This document shows positions 36,106-46,100 of a stretch of 64,000 nucleotides of DNA, piece by piece (positions within the stretch are counted from its first letter, which is position 1; each line of letters starts with the position of its first letter). The position numbers and the translations under genes were made by a program. Source of the stretch: Phoma sp. XZ068 (lineage: Eukaryota > Ascomycota > Dothideomycetes > Pleosporales > Didymellaceae); contig RBKR01000001.1 in NCBI GenBank assembly GCA_004835665.1, positions 3,100,001 through 3,164,000 of the forward strand, written 5' to 3'. The notes below the pieces were generated by a model. The model did no database searches and was not told where the DNA came from. It saw only the letters and a program-made list of their open reading frames with translations.

Positions 36106-37311
36106 ATGGCGATGACGCCTCAGACTGGCGTTGGGCGAGCCCTAGTTGTTGTGACCTTGTCAATGCTTGCGCTGTCCTGGATCACGGTCGCCTTGCGAAT
36201 ATGGGTTCGAAGATTCATCAAAGGTCTCGGCATTGACGATTTGCTTATGGTCGTAGGCTTGGTGCGACATCCTATTTCGGCCCGGATGATCACCTGCTGA
36301 CAGAGCTGCAGATCATGTTCTCGCTATCTGCTTCCAACATCGTCATATCAGCCTACAATGGCATCGGCACGCGCGACAAAGACCTCAATGATTACTACCA
36401 ACGGGAAGGTCGAAAGGTTAGTCGCAACACAGAACAGCTTTGTGCGTCATAGCTGACCGAAGACAGTGGTTCTGGGGGGCTCAATTCGTCTACCCTCTCG
36501 CAGCTCTTGCCATCAAATGCAGCATCTGTTCCTGCATGCTTCGCTTTACGAAGGCGAGACGTTACAGAATGCCACTGTACGCTATCATGATATTGAGCTT
36601 CGTAGCGTCATTCACCACAAGCATTACACTGCTTGCGTGGTGTCAACCCATCGCAGCTAATTGGGATGCTGCGGCGGGAACTTGTCCTAACCCTATCATC
36701 CTAACTAATGTTAGCTATTACTTGTCAGCCAATTCGATACTCACAGATTGGGCCTGCGCAATCCTGCCCGCGCTCGTGTTGTGGGAGGTTCAGCTCAAGA
36801 CAAGGATCAAAGTATCCATCGTAGTTATGCTGGCACTGGGTGTCGTGTAAGTGTAGAGCCCTGAGCCAGATACGAAACAGACTGATGTGCGTGTAGTGCT
36901 AGCGTCGCCACTATTGTCCGCCTCGCATACTTTACAGCATACAACAGCCGTGAAGATTACATGTATGGTGTAGCCAACATCGCTACTTGGACAGTGATCG
37001 AATGCGGTACTGGCATAGCCGGCGGCTCGATGGCTACCTTTCGACCTCTTCTCCGCATGTTGCCATTTCTCAGCCATTCATCATACGCTGAACACTCTAG
37101 ACCCGTGGGCGGCCCGTCTCGCTCCCAGCAGCTAGACGACTTGTCTCGAAGCCACACGTTCGCCAAGAAGTCGAGGCATGAGCCAGAAAGTTCAGAAGAC
37201 CGGTGGGAGAGATCGGATGCAGAAAGTCAGAAGCACATATTGAAAGAGACAACGATTGAGTTTACGCATGAGGAACACATACTTTCGCGTGACGATAACA
37301 TATTGCGGTAG
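36106..37311 (+). CDS. Rhodopsin-like seven-helix integral membrane protein (Pth11-type family)
   Basis: Predicted fungal receptor-like membrane protein of the large rhodopsin/Pth11-related family. Four exons fit: 36106-36261, 36306-36416, 36467-36846 and 36897-37311 (353 aa). The N-terminal helix continues into LRIWVRRFIKGLGIDDLLMVVG, which carries the hallmark GIDDLLM block. Later marks are the FWGAQFVYPLAALAIKCSI-like helix, LLAWCQPIAANWD, CPNPIILTNVSYYLSAN, and YNSREDYMYGVANIATWTVIE, all classical for this family. The C-terminal tail of ~90 residues is hydrophilic and Ser/Glu-rich. The first intron uses acceptor ACAGAG and is only 44 nt, the least certain splice. No CFEM domain precedes the helices. 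The ligand is unknown. Confidence 0.85.
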
Positions 37312-37473
37312 GTGATATGTTGTCGAGACATGCACGGTGTGCCTTGAATAGCAGAGGAAGATATAGAGAGTAGTATACTTTGCCAGAATAGTAACTTACT
37401 TATCCAGTATAATAGCCATAATTATTAGAGACTATAGAATAATCCGTTAAGAAACTTCGCAAATTCCAGAAAG

Positions 37474-38556
37474 TTAATGTATAAGAAATTTCCGCGTATC
37501 TAACTTTTGGTTGCCAAATGCTTCTCTGTTCGTTAGGCCATGGGCGTAGCATTCTCCAAGCAAGGTATATGCTTCTCCGCTACCTGAGATAAACCCATTT
37601 ACTTTCTCAGGCCGCCTGCGAAGAACAAAAGGCATGATGCCCCCCTGCAGGACAGTCACCACGTCTCCTAACCGAATATCATCCGGTCCCCAGGCGATAT
37701 AGCCCTTACTCGACACGAAAAGTCGCTTCCCGTCGAGAACTAAGGCGACAATAGCTGCCACGGACTGGACATTGCCCGCCGTAATCCCTCCAAGCATCAA
37801 CTGTGCTTCTTCAACTGTGCAGCGTCCTCTCGCATCGCAAGCCACTGCGGGGCGATTCTCCACGATAATGCTCCGAAACAATGTGAGAGCGATCTCCTGA
37901 AGTACAGGTTCGCCTGTATATTCTGCTGCCGGATTCTCGGTGGAAGAAAGCACTGGTATATTCGCCACTAGAGCTTTTTGAAACGCATTCTGCACAGTAT
38001 CGCCTTGTTTATACGGATAGTCCATGTCATCCAAACCTTCCCAGCTAGAACCGCTGATCATAAAACTGCCTTCCGATTGTGCCACCACAATTTCTGGACC
38101 TTGCGTCAAGTCTACCGCTTTGTCAGAATGGCCGTCTAGTCTGAAATTTCTCACTAATCTGGCATGCAGCTGTTGTCATTCAAGTCTGGGAGGGTTGATT
38201 GAGTTGGGAAAAAAGGAATGATCTGGATGCCTGGCACTGACTGTGCTATAACAGACGCTACACAGATCGAAATCAGCACATATGGTACACCTGTGCTGAG
38301 TATCATATTCTCCTCTTGAAATCGTCACACCTGGCAGCATGAACTGAGGTGCTGCTCGCAACAGATCGCCCTCAAGCTCGTACTTTTGTGCGAGATCAAA
38401 GTAAGCCTTGCGCACTTTGCGAAAATCAAATGCTCGCGTCCAGTCGTGGCTGCTGTAGTCTTGCAAGAAGTCGCGCAGCTTATTACGTGGCTGTGTGCTG
38501 TTGCTCCTAGATTTATTGTACGCATTCAGCATAACCCTAACCCCAGTATTCACCAC
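37474..38556 (-). pseudogene. Fragment of a HET-type protein C-terminus with a ZZ-like finger
   Basis: Two open blocks in different frames are adjacent. Block one (38556-38176) contains HRCTICADFDLCSVC and HPDHSFFP, the second half of a ZZ-type zinc finger; the expected first Cys pair is missing. Block two (38154-37474) reads GYIAWGPDDIRLGDVVTVLQGG, FVLRRR and LLGECYAHGLTNREA, matching the C-terminal module found in heterokaryon-incompatibility (HET) proteins. The two blocks cannot be joined by a GT-AG intron I can see, so a frameshift is likely. The N-terminal HET domain itself is absent from the window. Interpretation: a truncated, broken HET-family gene. Confidence 0.55.
38533..38544 (+). 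repeat. Telomere-like motif (AACCCTAACCCC)
   Basis: Nearly two CCCTAA units, positioned at the extreme 5' end of the HET-like fragment frame. One of several such motifs between 29 and 43 kb. Confidence 0.6.
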
Positions 38557-38585
38557 CTCAAAATGGAAATGAAAGACTAGAGCGT

Positions 38586-38830
38586 AAACTCAACAACAAG
38601 CCCTCTACTGTGGTGGACTACTGTCTTGGTACGATCGCCGCTTTATCAGTCGTGGCCACTTCGATCTTGACATCCTGCTCATGGACCTCAACGTTAAGCA
38701 GCAGCTAGACGCCATCGTTCAGTTTGCGAAAGTCTTCTTCTTGGATTATGCTTTTTACACCTGGGAGCCTGTTCCAACGACGCAGCTACTCGAAGTACAA
38801 GACCAACTGAACACGGTAAATAGCAACTAA
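38586..38830 (+). other. Start-less open frame of 81 codons, unrecognised
   Basis: An uninterrupted plus-strand frame with a protein-like composition: blocks such as LLSWYDRRFISRGHFDLDI and QFAKVFFLDYAFYTWEPVP, ending at TAA 38828-38830. It begins right after a TAA and has no ATG near its left end. It may be a remnant exon of a lost gene; no family was recognised. Confidence 0.3.
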
Positions 38831-39039
38831 ATAGGCACATACAGCAGCCAACACCCTGCTAGACATCACGACGAGCAAACATACAATAATCCTGCATAGG
38901 AGAGTGTAAATGCGCAAATAAAAAGGACCTTCAAGAGGTATATAGGATCAGGCGGGACTCTAGTCGGTTAGATCATGTCGCTACTATACAGACTAATCAA
39001 ACTAGTCTACAGGAAGTTGTTAGTCCCTTTGGGCAGGCT

Positions 39040-41032
39040 CTAATCGCTATCTTCCTCCACTTCGAAATTGATTTGCAGATTCAACGCGCGTGGCAGGATC
39101 TGCTCCACAGTCAGCCCGCCAGCCCCAGACCCGACCATGCCTTCCACTACGTATCGAGCGCCTTCCTGTACTTTGCTGGTGACCTGGACACCTGGTCGCT
39201 TAGCCTTCAACAACTCACCGAGCTCCTGACTGCGCGACGTTGTCATCAGCACATAGCCCACGATGAACGGCAGCTCACTCTCGTTCTGCATGTAGTCAAG
39301 CCCAAAAATATGGATAAGATCGTCACGGACATGATCCTTCACAGCACGCAGGAGATGCCAGCACTGTCGGTGTAGCTGGAAGTAATCGAAAGCAATCTCA
39401 ACTACCTCAGCATCGAGCAAGTCGCGGGCAAGGCCAACGCATTTGGAGACGGACAGTTGTTTCGCTGGTGCTTTCTTGGGTGTCTCGCCAATGTCCTTGA
39501 AAACTTGCTGCGCATTGTTGTAACCATCCAGCTCGTATTGCTAACTCCCGTTGTCAAGGATTTTCTGTACGTCTTCAGCGCGCATGTCCTTAGGCCTATG
39601 CGCGTCGCAGATGCGGCTTTTGAAAGCTTTCATCGTGGCGCCAAGCTCCTTCATTCCCTTGGGCCCCTTCTTAGAATAGATCAAGCCTCGCTTCGTGCGT
39701 GTCGACTTTGCCAGATTAGCGGCAGATGCACCTATTGCGAGCGCGAAGCGCTTGAGGCACTCGTCCGGCGTTGTCAGTGCCTTGCCAACGAAGAACGTCT
39801 TGGGCTCTTGCAGACTGATGACAATGTCAAGATCCTTCCACATCATGTCTTGGGTCTTGCCTCCATTGACAGCATTGTACAGGTGTGCGCACGACATAAT
39901 GGAACCCCAAGCATTGGTGAAGGCAATACCAAATTCATAGCACTGCATCAGCGCCCAGTACCTCCACAGTCCACAAGACCAAGGATGTTTACAGTAGAGA
40001 TGAAATGGTTCAGGTGCATGGACACGGTTCAGCCGCGGTGCAATCTCGCGTTGTTGGTCTTGATGCACCCAGAACTCGATTGTCTCGACGAAGCGTTGCA
40101 TGACGTCATTCTGCTTCGGCCATGTCTCCATCTTCATAGAACTTGATCTCCTCTCAGATATCACAGATAACGAAATGCGTTGCATCTGTGAGGCGCTTGA
40201 AGCCGTAGTCTACCTCGCCGCGCAATATATGTTGAATATCAAGGAACAGGGTAGCAGCAAAGACAAGTGGAAGGGTTATTTCTTTAGTCTCGAACATAGT
40301 TTGTAGAAGAAGCGTAAACTCATCTTCTACTGGTGGAGGGTTGGGCTTGGTCGTATGGCAATGGAAGTAGAATTCCAGTAGCAACTCTATGAGCAAGATC
40401 TTGTCTTCCAAGAACTTGTCTCTGTCGCTCTTCCTATCGCGATTTGATGAAGGACTATACGTGCCATAGAAGCTGGGTTTGATCTCGGGGTGCGGGATTA
40501 ACTTATACATCCTAGGTAAGGCGTCAAGTAGGGTGTAAACTAGCCAGAACATAGCGTCTGCAATCTTAAACATTGCAAAGTTCAGATCATCCGCGGGTCG
40601 CTGCCTGTGTGCCTCCGTTGTGCCATCTGCGATGCACTGGAAAGCATAGTAGATCTGTAGCATCCTGATGGCCCCACCATGTTTGGTAAAGGTACTCTTT
40701 TAATCCTCAATCGTCAAACGTGCCAGGTCTACTGCGGTGTTTGTCGTTATGGAGGCAGCAATCAGGTCGTGTCCGCCCCGCTTTTAGCCTGCCCAGGCGT
40801 GAGAGACCACCGTGCGTAGTCTGGGGAGGTGGTGAAGCAAGAGATGTAGCACGAAGAAGTCCTCCTCGGTGTTGTTGGGACGCTCGGCCTTGTATATGGG
40901 TGCGGGTGTGGGTGCTGGTGGTGCATCAGGGGCCTCGAAATAGGCCCCTATACTTACTGACAACTCCAATGTTAAGTTCTTGGGAACACGGTGCGGCTTT
41001 GGGCATCTGCTCTTGTTACCTAGAAGGGACAC
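39040..41032 (-). pseudogene. Pseudogene of a large Dothideomycete hypothetical family (DUF6604-like)
   Basis: A long minus-strand coding remnant is readable across several breaks. From 41032 it runs in one frame through YKAERPNNTEEDFFVLHLLL to a TAA after AWAG, goes on in the same frame through AASITTNTAVDLARLTIED to a second TAA, and then through MLQIYYAFQCIADGTTEAH to ATHFVICDI and a TGA at 40154-40156. About 15 codons later the homologous reading moves to another frame at MKMETWPKQNDV. It continues to a TAG at 39541-39543 and then, still in that frame, through GYNNAQQVFKDIGETP and DLLDAEVVEIAFDYFQLH to the end. So at least four in-frame stops and one frameshift are seen. The family name is from memory. 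Spectrum: ordinary decay, not saturating RIP. Confidence 0.68.
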
Positions 41033-41273
41033 CTCAGTATCAAGAATCTACTGCAGAGAGACGAGGGCAGTTTGGCGTCTCTGTGCAATAAACGAGATAT
41101 AAGTGAATCAATACTATAAACAGTATACTAAGAAGGAAGCTATGTGTTTATTTCATCGTCGCGTAGTGGAGTGAGGGTTAGGACATGCGGGATCTTCGTA
41201 CGCGCCAAATGCTCGAGACATTCCCTTAGTACATCCAGTTCTTTCACCTCTTGCAACGTCCGCACAAGCGCAA

Positions 41274-42472
41274 TTACCACACCTTTTGTGACCTTGGCGC
41301 TCGCCTGAACCTACCTCTCCGGGAGCCATTCCTGCTGCCTTCACCACCTGCCTTGCCTTCGCCGCCTGCCTTGCCTTCGCCACCTGCCTTGCCTTCACCA
41401 CCTGCCTTGCCTTCACCACCTGCCTTGCCTTCGCCACCTACCTTGCCTTCGCCACCTACCTTGCCTTCGCCACCTGCCTTGCCCTCACCGCCCGGTTTGC
41501 CGTTCCCACCTGGTATGCCCACACTATTTGCATTGCCATTGGATCCATTCCCTTTATCTCCCTTGTTCTTTAAGATCCCTTCCTGGTCCTGATTCTGCTT
41601 TCCATCGCCATTCTTGTTATTTGGAGATGTTTGTTTTCCACCATTGCCGGACTGAACAACCTCAAATTTGGTACAGTCGTCTTGAGCCCCGCGCTGGGCA
41701 ACAGGCATGTTCACCGGCTGGTGGTTCCTGGCTGCGATCATTGTGCACACACGGTAGATACCAACAGGGAGGCCATTGGTGACGACGGCCTTGAGCAGAC
41801 CCTGCCCGTTTCCGTCATCGTCGATACCCTTGAAGAATGCGAATTTGGTTGGGTCAGGAGGTGTACTCGTTTGTAAGTCGCCGATATCTTGAACTGTAAC
41901 GTGGCAATGGCCAATGATGTCGCCGTTCTTGTCTAGATCTTGTGGCGCAGTATAGTAGTTGGTCGTAGGGTTGACAAAGAAACCAGCGCTGAGGTGCTGT
42001 GTCTGCACCTCGATATTGAATGTCGTGTCAGAGGGAATTTGAACGCCGACTTTGGGGTTGGTGATCACGGCCGTGATCATGTTGGTCTGGGCGGGGATTT
42101 TACCCATGGGAATACCATTGCAAGACCCTGTCAGGATCTGCATGCCGTTGGTGATTTCCTGGCCCTCGCAGAAATTGATGAAGTTGGCTTTATCGCTACC
42201 CGGCAAGTCAGCGCGTGCAACACCTATTGAAGTGACAGGGAAGCTTACACAGCAGAAGGTGCTTGACCGGCTTTGATGCCCTCAGTTCCGGCTTCCTGGC
42301 CGGTAACAGTGCTGGCAGTCTGAATCAGGTTCTCGCGTAAGCAGGTTTGGCTTCCTTGTCGACCTCCTTGCTGCCTAGCCACTACGATGGCCTCATTAGA
42401 GATATCCAGGGTGGGTCCATCGATGAGGCCTGCCGATACGATGGATGCGATTAGGATGATAAGAGAAATCAT
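41274..42472 (-). CDS. Secreted protein with a conserved N-terminal domain and a C-terminal GGEGK repeat
   Basis: Exons 42472-42249 and 42195-41274 (intron GTAAGC...GGTAG, 53 nt) give 381 aa. An N-terminal hydrophobic signal (LIILIASIVSAG) is followed by CLRENLIQTAS, and after splicing by NFINFCEGQEITNGMQ, GSCNGIPMG, ITNPKVG, GHCHVTVQDIG, DPTKFAFFKGIDD, YRVCTMIAARNHQPV and AQRGAQDDCTKF. This block is typical of a widespread fungal secreted family of unknown function, sometimes mislabelled as a ribosomal protein. The C-terminal third is unusual: an Asn/Gln/Gly-rich linker, then eight GGEGK(A/V) hexapeptides and one GGEGS, and a very basic tail (SRRGRFRRAPRS). The repeat is low in hydrophobic residues and likely extended; it may be a wall- or polysaccharide-associated tail. 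Confidence 0.83.
41335..41493 (+). repeat. Coding minisatellite, 18-bp unit (GGEGKA/V hexapeptide)
   Basis: About nine tandem 18-bp units inside the secreted protein gene, each close to ccttgccttcgccacctg on the plus strand. Units differ only at a few positions (gcc/acc, tgcc/tacc), so the array is young and its copy number is probably polymorphic. All units keep the frame. Confidence 0.85.
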
Positions 42473-43241
42473 AATGATAAGTATAAGAATGAAAGAGTGG
42501 AAACCGAACTGGTCGAAAATGATGTGCCTGAAAACAGAATATGCAAATTGAATGGACTATGAGCGCGACGAGAGGAGGGTTAGCACACTTATTAATACTA
42601 TCTGGCTGTGACAAGCAAGTGACCGTCAGGCAATTGCTTCATAATCTCATTACTGGGGTGGCTAAGATGTCCAACGTTGTGGTTTTATGTCTGCGGCAGT
42701 GAACGGTGGCCAGCTTCCTGAATAGCAAATTTACTAGCTTTAAATAGGAGATAGTGATCGTGTAATCTTATAGAAGTGGAAAGACATCAGACGTCACAAC
42801 AAGCATTCTGCGCGCTAGATGGTGTTGCGACATGTCTGAGGCAAGCCACGGGGCGATGGCGCATGGTTCACGTTCCTGGTTTCTATTCCGCGAAATGCGG
42901 TGTCCGTGCACCGAATGATTGCCAAGCTCAAACCAACCCGAAACTTCAACGTACTAACGTAGCCTACAGGCAAGTCCCCCACCCGGGCAAGTGCGCAAGG
43001 ACCTAGATATAAGCTGAGCTATAATGCTAGAACAATACAACAACCTACACACTCTTCTTACTATCCCATACTTGCAAACCCCGTGTTACAATCTACGTAT
43101 AACCAGCCAACGAGAATGCTAACAGCCACGAGTGCTAACACCTTCAATGCAATAATTACACGGGGCTCCCCATGCAGCACAGTTATAGCACAGTTTTATT
43201 ATAAATTATATAACAAGCTTACCCCTTGGCAAGTAAGCTAG
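42473..43241. other. Intergenic between the secreted-protein gene and the solo LTR
   Basis: No gene is seen. Short frames (for example 42776-43006) lack motifs. A telobox-like GAGGGTTAG lies near 42574. Confidence 0.45.
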
Positions 43242-43246
43242 GTAGA

Positions 43247-43743
43247 TGTTGAAGTCGTACTAAGCAAAGCTCGTGTACTCGTTCTGGTTGGTTCTCAGGG
43301 ATGGCTACGGTTACAAGTGGCTCGTCGGGGATTGGGTATAGTTGCCTAGTGAAACACCGTGACAGCTATGGGTAACAATGAGTAGTACAGATACGATCTG
43401 TCTGGCTCGAGAGTAGATCTGAGATTCCAATAACAAAGTGGATTGGTCAGGTTGAACACGAACCATAAGGGTTGTGTTCCTACGTACTATATACTAAGAG
43501 TGTTCCATGCTTGTTCCATTGTTCCATTGTTGTTCCAAAATGGTATATCATGGAACATCGTGGGATTCCTTGGGACACACGTGACATGTTCCAAAGTGGC
43601 GTTCCGCCAAGTCCTTTGGAACACGCGGGGTTGTTGTCATTGGTTCTTAATGCTGACCTTCTTGAAGGCCTGCGGTTAACCCTTCAAGTGTCATTGATTC
43701 CTTTCCTTATCTTCTGCCGTGCCCCTCCTCCAGGTTCGTAACA
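43247..43743 (-). mobile_element. Solo LTR, 497 bp, with 5-bp target duplication, not RIP-mutated
   Basis: Read on the minus strand the LTR begins TGTTACGAAC and ends CTTCAACA, i.e. TG...CA with inverted TGTT/AACA termini. GTAGA is present on both sides (43242-43246 and 43744-43748) as a target-site duplication. Position by position it aligns with the AT-rich LTRs at 47587, 51033 and 57266, the differences being mainly CA to TA and TG to TA. It carries several TGGAACA-like short repeats in the U3 half. No internal region is attached, so it is a solo LTR left by LTR-LTR recombination. Confidence 0.88.
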
Positions 43744-44726
43744 GTAGATTATATATAAGGGCTTATATAGCTTATATTAAGCTTAGTAATCTTAGGCTTA
43801 TATAGCTTATAGTAAGCTAGATAAGCTACTATAATTATTATAATATATAGTAATTAGAAATATAACTCTTATAGTTTATATTTAACCTTATTAATTAATC
43901 TTGTTATTAAATCTTAACTAACTCTTAAGCTAAATAGTTTACTTTATACTATTTAATTATTAATTTATAGTTATTATAGTATTTTACTAGGTATCTATAC
44001 TAACTTCTTTTATACTAGTACTTATTATAGGCTAATTCTAATTTAGATAAAACTATAACTATTTTTACTAAAGTAACTTATAATTAAGTAATATATATCT
44101 TATATAGAAAAGAAAGTAACTTCTTTTTATTTTATTTTTTTAGTTCTATAGTTAGAATAAATATATACTTATTAAAAGACTACTTTAACTCTTAATAATA
44201 TAAAAAAAAGTAAATTAAAAAAGAAAAGACTTAAATAGTTAAGAATAGCCTATAATTAACTACTTTAAAAAAGTTTAGAGTATATAGTAATAAAAAAAAG
44301 GTAAAAAAATAAGTATATACTAAAATAAATAAGCTATTCTAAAGACTCTATAGATAGTATAATATAAGTAAGATATAGAAGTAGTCTTTAAAAAATATTA
44401 TATACTATACTATACTATATAGTATTAAAGTAGGTTATTTTAGACTATAATAGAGTAAGGTTTAGTAAAGGCTTAGTAAAAGTAATCTACTTACTAGTTA
44501 CTTTATTTACCTATAGCCTATATAAGTATAATTTAATATTTATAAAGAATATATACTACTAAGTACCTAGAAACCTCTTTATTTATAGCTTTATATCTCT
44601 ATATATATCTAACTTCTATCTAGTACTCCTCTAATTAATATTAATCTGCTGCTATACTATAACCTTACTTGGGCTTATACTATACATAACAGTAACAGGC
44701 CTATCTAGGTCTTCTAGTCTATACGC
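43744..44726. repeat. AT-rich RIP-mutated block I with an LTR fragment
   Basis: CpA, TpG and CpG are almost absent and TpA dominates, the RIP signature. About 43840-44050 (plus) matches the R/U5 part of the chromovirus LTR family, including the words ttttactaggtatctatactaa. Just after the solo LTR, a motif close to gcttatatagcttata occurs twice (43760-43820). The left edge is exactly at the solo-LTR duplication and the right edge lies at the stop codon of the DUF829 gene. No functional gene. Confidence 0.75.
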
Positions 44727-45587
44727 TTAGAGTGCCCTCGGTCCAACTCTCCACGCTTCCAAAACTGCCGCCCAATACTTCGCTTCATCTTCCCGTATAT
44801 GTGCGCAATGCGTGCTGTTCTTGAACTGGACCTTGGTCACGTCCCAGCCCTTCGCCTTCGCGATATCAGCATGCTCGTCAGCTTCTTCAAACCCAACCAT
44901 CGCATCCGCTTGACTATATAAATACACCCTCGGCACGCGCGTATCGAACAGCTTCTCGTTGTTTAGCTCCCGACATATGATGACCATCCTGTTTTCTCGT
45001 TTCATCAACTTATCAGTGATAAAGGTCAAGATCAAAAGGAGATGAACAAATGCGCGGCCAGTCCATCTCCAAAAAAAGTTCCTCGGTAGAGAGGCAGAGA
45101 TAGCAGCATGTGCCTTCATCCATGGCCCTTTTGTCGGTGCGGAGTCCAAGATCTGCGCTCGCATGGGCAACACTGTGCCAAACTGCGCTTTCCACGCTTT
45201 CGCAAGCTCCTTAGCTTGGTTTCCACCGCCATTTGAAAAACTGTGAACAAGTATTTCTCCACCATTCTTCGTGTGCTCAGCCACAAGGTCTATCGCGGGT
45301 TTCAACAAGGGGGGGAAAGCTGAAGTAGGGCGAAATATGTCCGGAGTGAAACACCGGATCAAAATAATCCGGGATGCGGGAAATAGCTTCTGATGTGAGA
45401 TGGTGTACTTTGCGATATGCTTTGCGGCTGCGGAATTCCAGGAAAAAACTAGCACGAGTGGAGTTTCTTTGGGTGTATTAGGTAGATAGGAAAGGGATGT
45501 CCAGACATATGTGTTGTGCCCAATTTTCGTGAACCCAGAAAGCGGGTGTGTAGCCATTTCGGATAGAGGAGTTATGGCGTGCGCCAT
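44727..45587 (-). CDS. DUF829/TMEM53-family alpha/beta-hydrolase-like protein
   Basis: A single-exon frame of 286 aa from the ATG at 45587 (a second in-frame ATG at 45557 is as plausible). Family marks: LVLVFSWNSAAAKHIAKYT, an Asp/Glu-poor HQKLFPASRIILIRC strand, the nucleophile-elbow-like VHSFSNGGG with Ser, LYSQADAMVGFEE with Asp, and the His of STHCAHIRED. These are the Ser-Asp-His positions of the alpha/beta-hydrolase fold, although DUF829 proteins have no established enzyme activity. A segment LLLILTFITDKL may anchor it to a membrane. The gene sits between two RIP-mutated blocks and its stop codon directly abuts the AT-rich DNA, yet its own base composition is normal. Confidence 0.85.
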   Translation of the reverse strand: MAHAITPLSEMATHPLSGFTKIGHNTYVWTSLSYLPNTPKETPLVLVFSWNSAAAKHIAKYTISHQKLFPASRIILIRCFTPDIFRPTSAFPPLLKPAIDLVAEHTKNGGEILVHSFSNGGGNQAKELAKAWKAQFGTVLPMRAQILDSAPTKGPWMKAHAAISASLPRNFFWRWTGRAFVHLLLILTFITDKLMKRENRMVIICRELNNEKLFDTRVPRVYLYSQADAMVGFEEADEHADIAKAKGWDVTKVQFKNSTHCAHIREDEAKYWAAVLEAWRVGPRAL

Positions 45588-46100
45588 GGCGATGTTAAGA
45601 GAATGTTGAATGGCAGTCCAAGATGTTGGCAGTCTGCGGAATCCCAAAAAAGTGCTGGAGCCCCTATTCTGTACAACGAGCCTGCAGTGCAGGTGTACTC
45701 ATATAGGAGAGGAAGTACTCCCCCGGTCTCCGGTTCCACTTGTTCAGTTGCAATTTCGACATGAGGTTTTGAGGCCTTGGCGTGAAGGCGGCTGCCGAGG
45801 CATCGTCCTCATTGGCTATCTCTTAGGAAATTCGCAAGCTTTTCCCGAGAAAGACTAGATTTCGAACAAGAAGTTCGTGTGAATCTCGATCAAGTTGGTC
45901 TTCCTTACATGACACAACTGATAGTTTGGAAGCATCCATCCATCGCTCGGCTCGCCAGGTGTTCAGCCTGAAGTCCATCTCACCATCGTTAGCGGTATTC
46001 ACCTTTCACCTCTCAACACTGCTAAGTCTAGGATGCTAGTATTCATCTCAGCCTTCCGTCAATTGATCAATATTGATGGGGACAGGGCTGACTCACACTC

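Noticed and set aside
41153..41437. Minus-strand frame with a repeated KARQ pattern
   Set aside because: This is the minisatellite read in the wrong frame; the GGEGK frame carries the signal peptide and the conserved domain.
41335..41493. Regular repeat array resembling a CRISPR
   Set aside because: The units are contiguous 18-bp coding repeats with no spacers, in a eukaryotic gene.
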